Both the position numbers and the translations under genes were made by a program. From Conidiobolus incongruus B7586 (Eukaryota; Entomophthoromycota; Entomophthoromycetes; Entomophthorales; Conidiobolaceae), in the NCBI GenBank assembly GCA_000697335.1, contig JNEM01013029.1, forward strand, positions 1-18,185: 18,185 nucleotides of DNA, written 5' to 3'. A model generated the notes under the pieces. It saw only the letters and a list, made by a program, of their open reading frames with translations, had not been told where the DNA came from and searched no databases. Shown here piece by piece: positions 17,683 through 18,185 of the stretch (position 1 is the stretch's first letter; every line of letters begins with the position of its first letter).

Positions 17683-18185
17683 CTATTTTTTGTGGGCTCT
17701 AGCTTTTTGTTTTTTGATGGCGGCACGTAGTTGAATCTAATATGGTTAATTAATAAATGAATATTGTATAAAATAATAAATCGGAGAATAGTACCTGTTT
17801 TTCACGTAACGATCTCTTGCCTTTGGATAGTACGGATTTCTTGTGGGTAATCATCTTAAAGTTCTTGGTCTTTCTCTTTTCCTATAATTATTATTAATAT
17901 ATAATAATATATAATAATATAATTAATTCGATATTACTTTGTTGGAAGTAGAATGCTTTTCAGTCTTCTTAGTACGATGACCGAATTTTTCACGGCCTTC
18001 TCTACCAGCCTATATCAACGATCAGTATAATGAATTATCATGATATAATATAATGGCACCTTAATAGATTCCATTCTCTCTTCATATGTAGCCTTTTTCT
18101 TCTTTTGGAACCTTAAAATAGCTGATTCATCTACGATTTCACCATTATCGGAATCATCAGCACTGTACAATGGTTAGATTAAGTA
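17683..18185 (-). CDS. SDA1: Sda1 homologue, C-terminal end (partial, runs off the right edge)
   Basis: Minus strand. Exons in coding order: 18162-18060, 18009-17938, 17881-17795 and 17736-17683 (TAG stop). Introns of 50, 56 and 58 nt have GT...AG ends and keep the frame; a further intron starts at 18163 and leaves the window. The 104 visible residues match the conserved basic end of Sda1: ATYEERMESIKAGREGREKF, then HSTSNKEKRKTKNFKM, then KRSLREKQIQLRAAIKKQK. Sda1 is a nucleolar/nuclear factor for late assembly and export of the 60S ribosomal subunit, and was first linked in yeast to actin organisation and G1. Acidic residues (ADDSDNGE) precede the basic tail, as in the family. The upstream part, with the helical-repeat body, is outside the window. 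The gene converges with acetate kinase. Confidence 0.93.
17737..17794 (-). other. SDA1 intron (58 nt)
   Basis: Minus-strand GTACTA...CATATTAG, phase 0. Joins SLREKQ to IQLRAAIKK. A TTAAC branch-point-like sequence lies near the acceptor. Confidence 0.85.
17882..17937 (-). other. SDA1 intron (56 nt)
   Basis: Minus-strand GTAATA...AATTATAG, phase 0. Joins HSTSNK to EKRKTKNF. The interior is almost pure A/T. Confidence 0.85.
18010..18059 (-). other. SDA1 intron (50 nt)
   Basis: Minus-strand GTGCCA...GATATAG, phase 0. It joins ERMESIK to AGREGREKF, a junction continuous in Sda1 homologues. Confidence 0.85.
18163..18185 (-). other. 3' end of a further SDA1 intron (partial)
   Basis: Read on the minus strand it carries TCTAACC, a strong branch-point sequence, about 8 nt before the acceptor TACAG. 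Its donor lies beyond the window. Confidence 0.7.

Overview
The window looks like nuclear DNA of an AT-rich fungus. Evidence: genes are interrupted by very short introns (50-58 nt, GT...AG); two genes encode Nrg1-type C2H2 zinc-finger proteins; one encodes an Ett1/Nro1-family protein, a family I know from fungi; and the last gene is the C-terminal end of the nucleolar ribosome-biogenesis protein Sda1. A CTG codon falls on a conserved leucine of the Ett1 homologue, which fits the standard code. Together with a eukaryotic acetate kinase gene and very AT-rich spacers, this suggests an early-diverging filamentous fungus, but I cannot name the genus from sequence alone.

Layout. Positions 1 to about 14,650 are mostly gene-poor, strongly AT-rich DNA with microsatellites. 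It holds only two small intronless genes, both on the + strand about 3 kb apart (6531-7031 and 9979-10455). They encode paralogous two-finger proteins of 166 and 158 residues. Both share an N-terminal motif (NS-x-G-x-x-V-x-LLN), a Ser/Thr-Pro-rich middle and two C2H2 fingers with identical DNA-contact residues. Each has a TATA box about 110 bp before the first ATG. The DNA around both genes is locally richer in G+C and carries repeated CCCT/AGGG elements, the kind of site known for yeast Nrg1, often arranged as inverted repeats. The simplest reading is a tandem pair of regulators that may control themselves and each other.

From 14,700 to the end the window is gene-dense. An ETT1/NRO1-like gene (four exons, 426 aa) is followed 217 bp later, on the same strand, by an intronless acetate kinase gene (406 aa, all main catalytic motifs present). 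Acetate kinase converges on SDA1 (minus strand, last 104 residues in four visible exons, running off the right edge); their stop codons lie about 100 bp apart and back-to-back poly(A) signals occupy the gap.

I see no tRNA, rRNA, CRISPR array, recognisable transposon or virus-derived element. All exon boundaries are inferred by eye from splice sites, frame continuity and family conservation.
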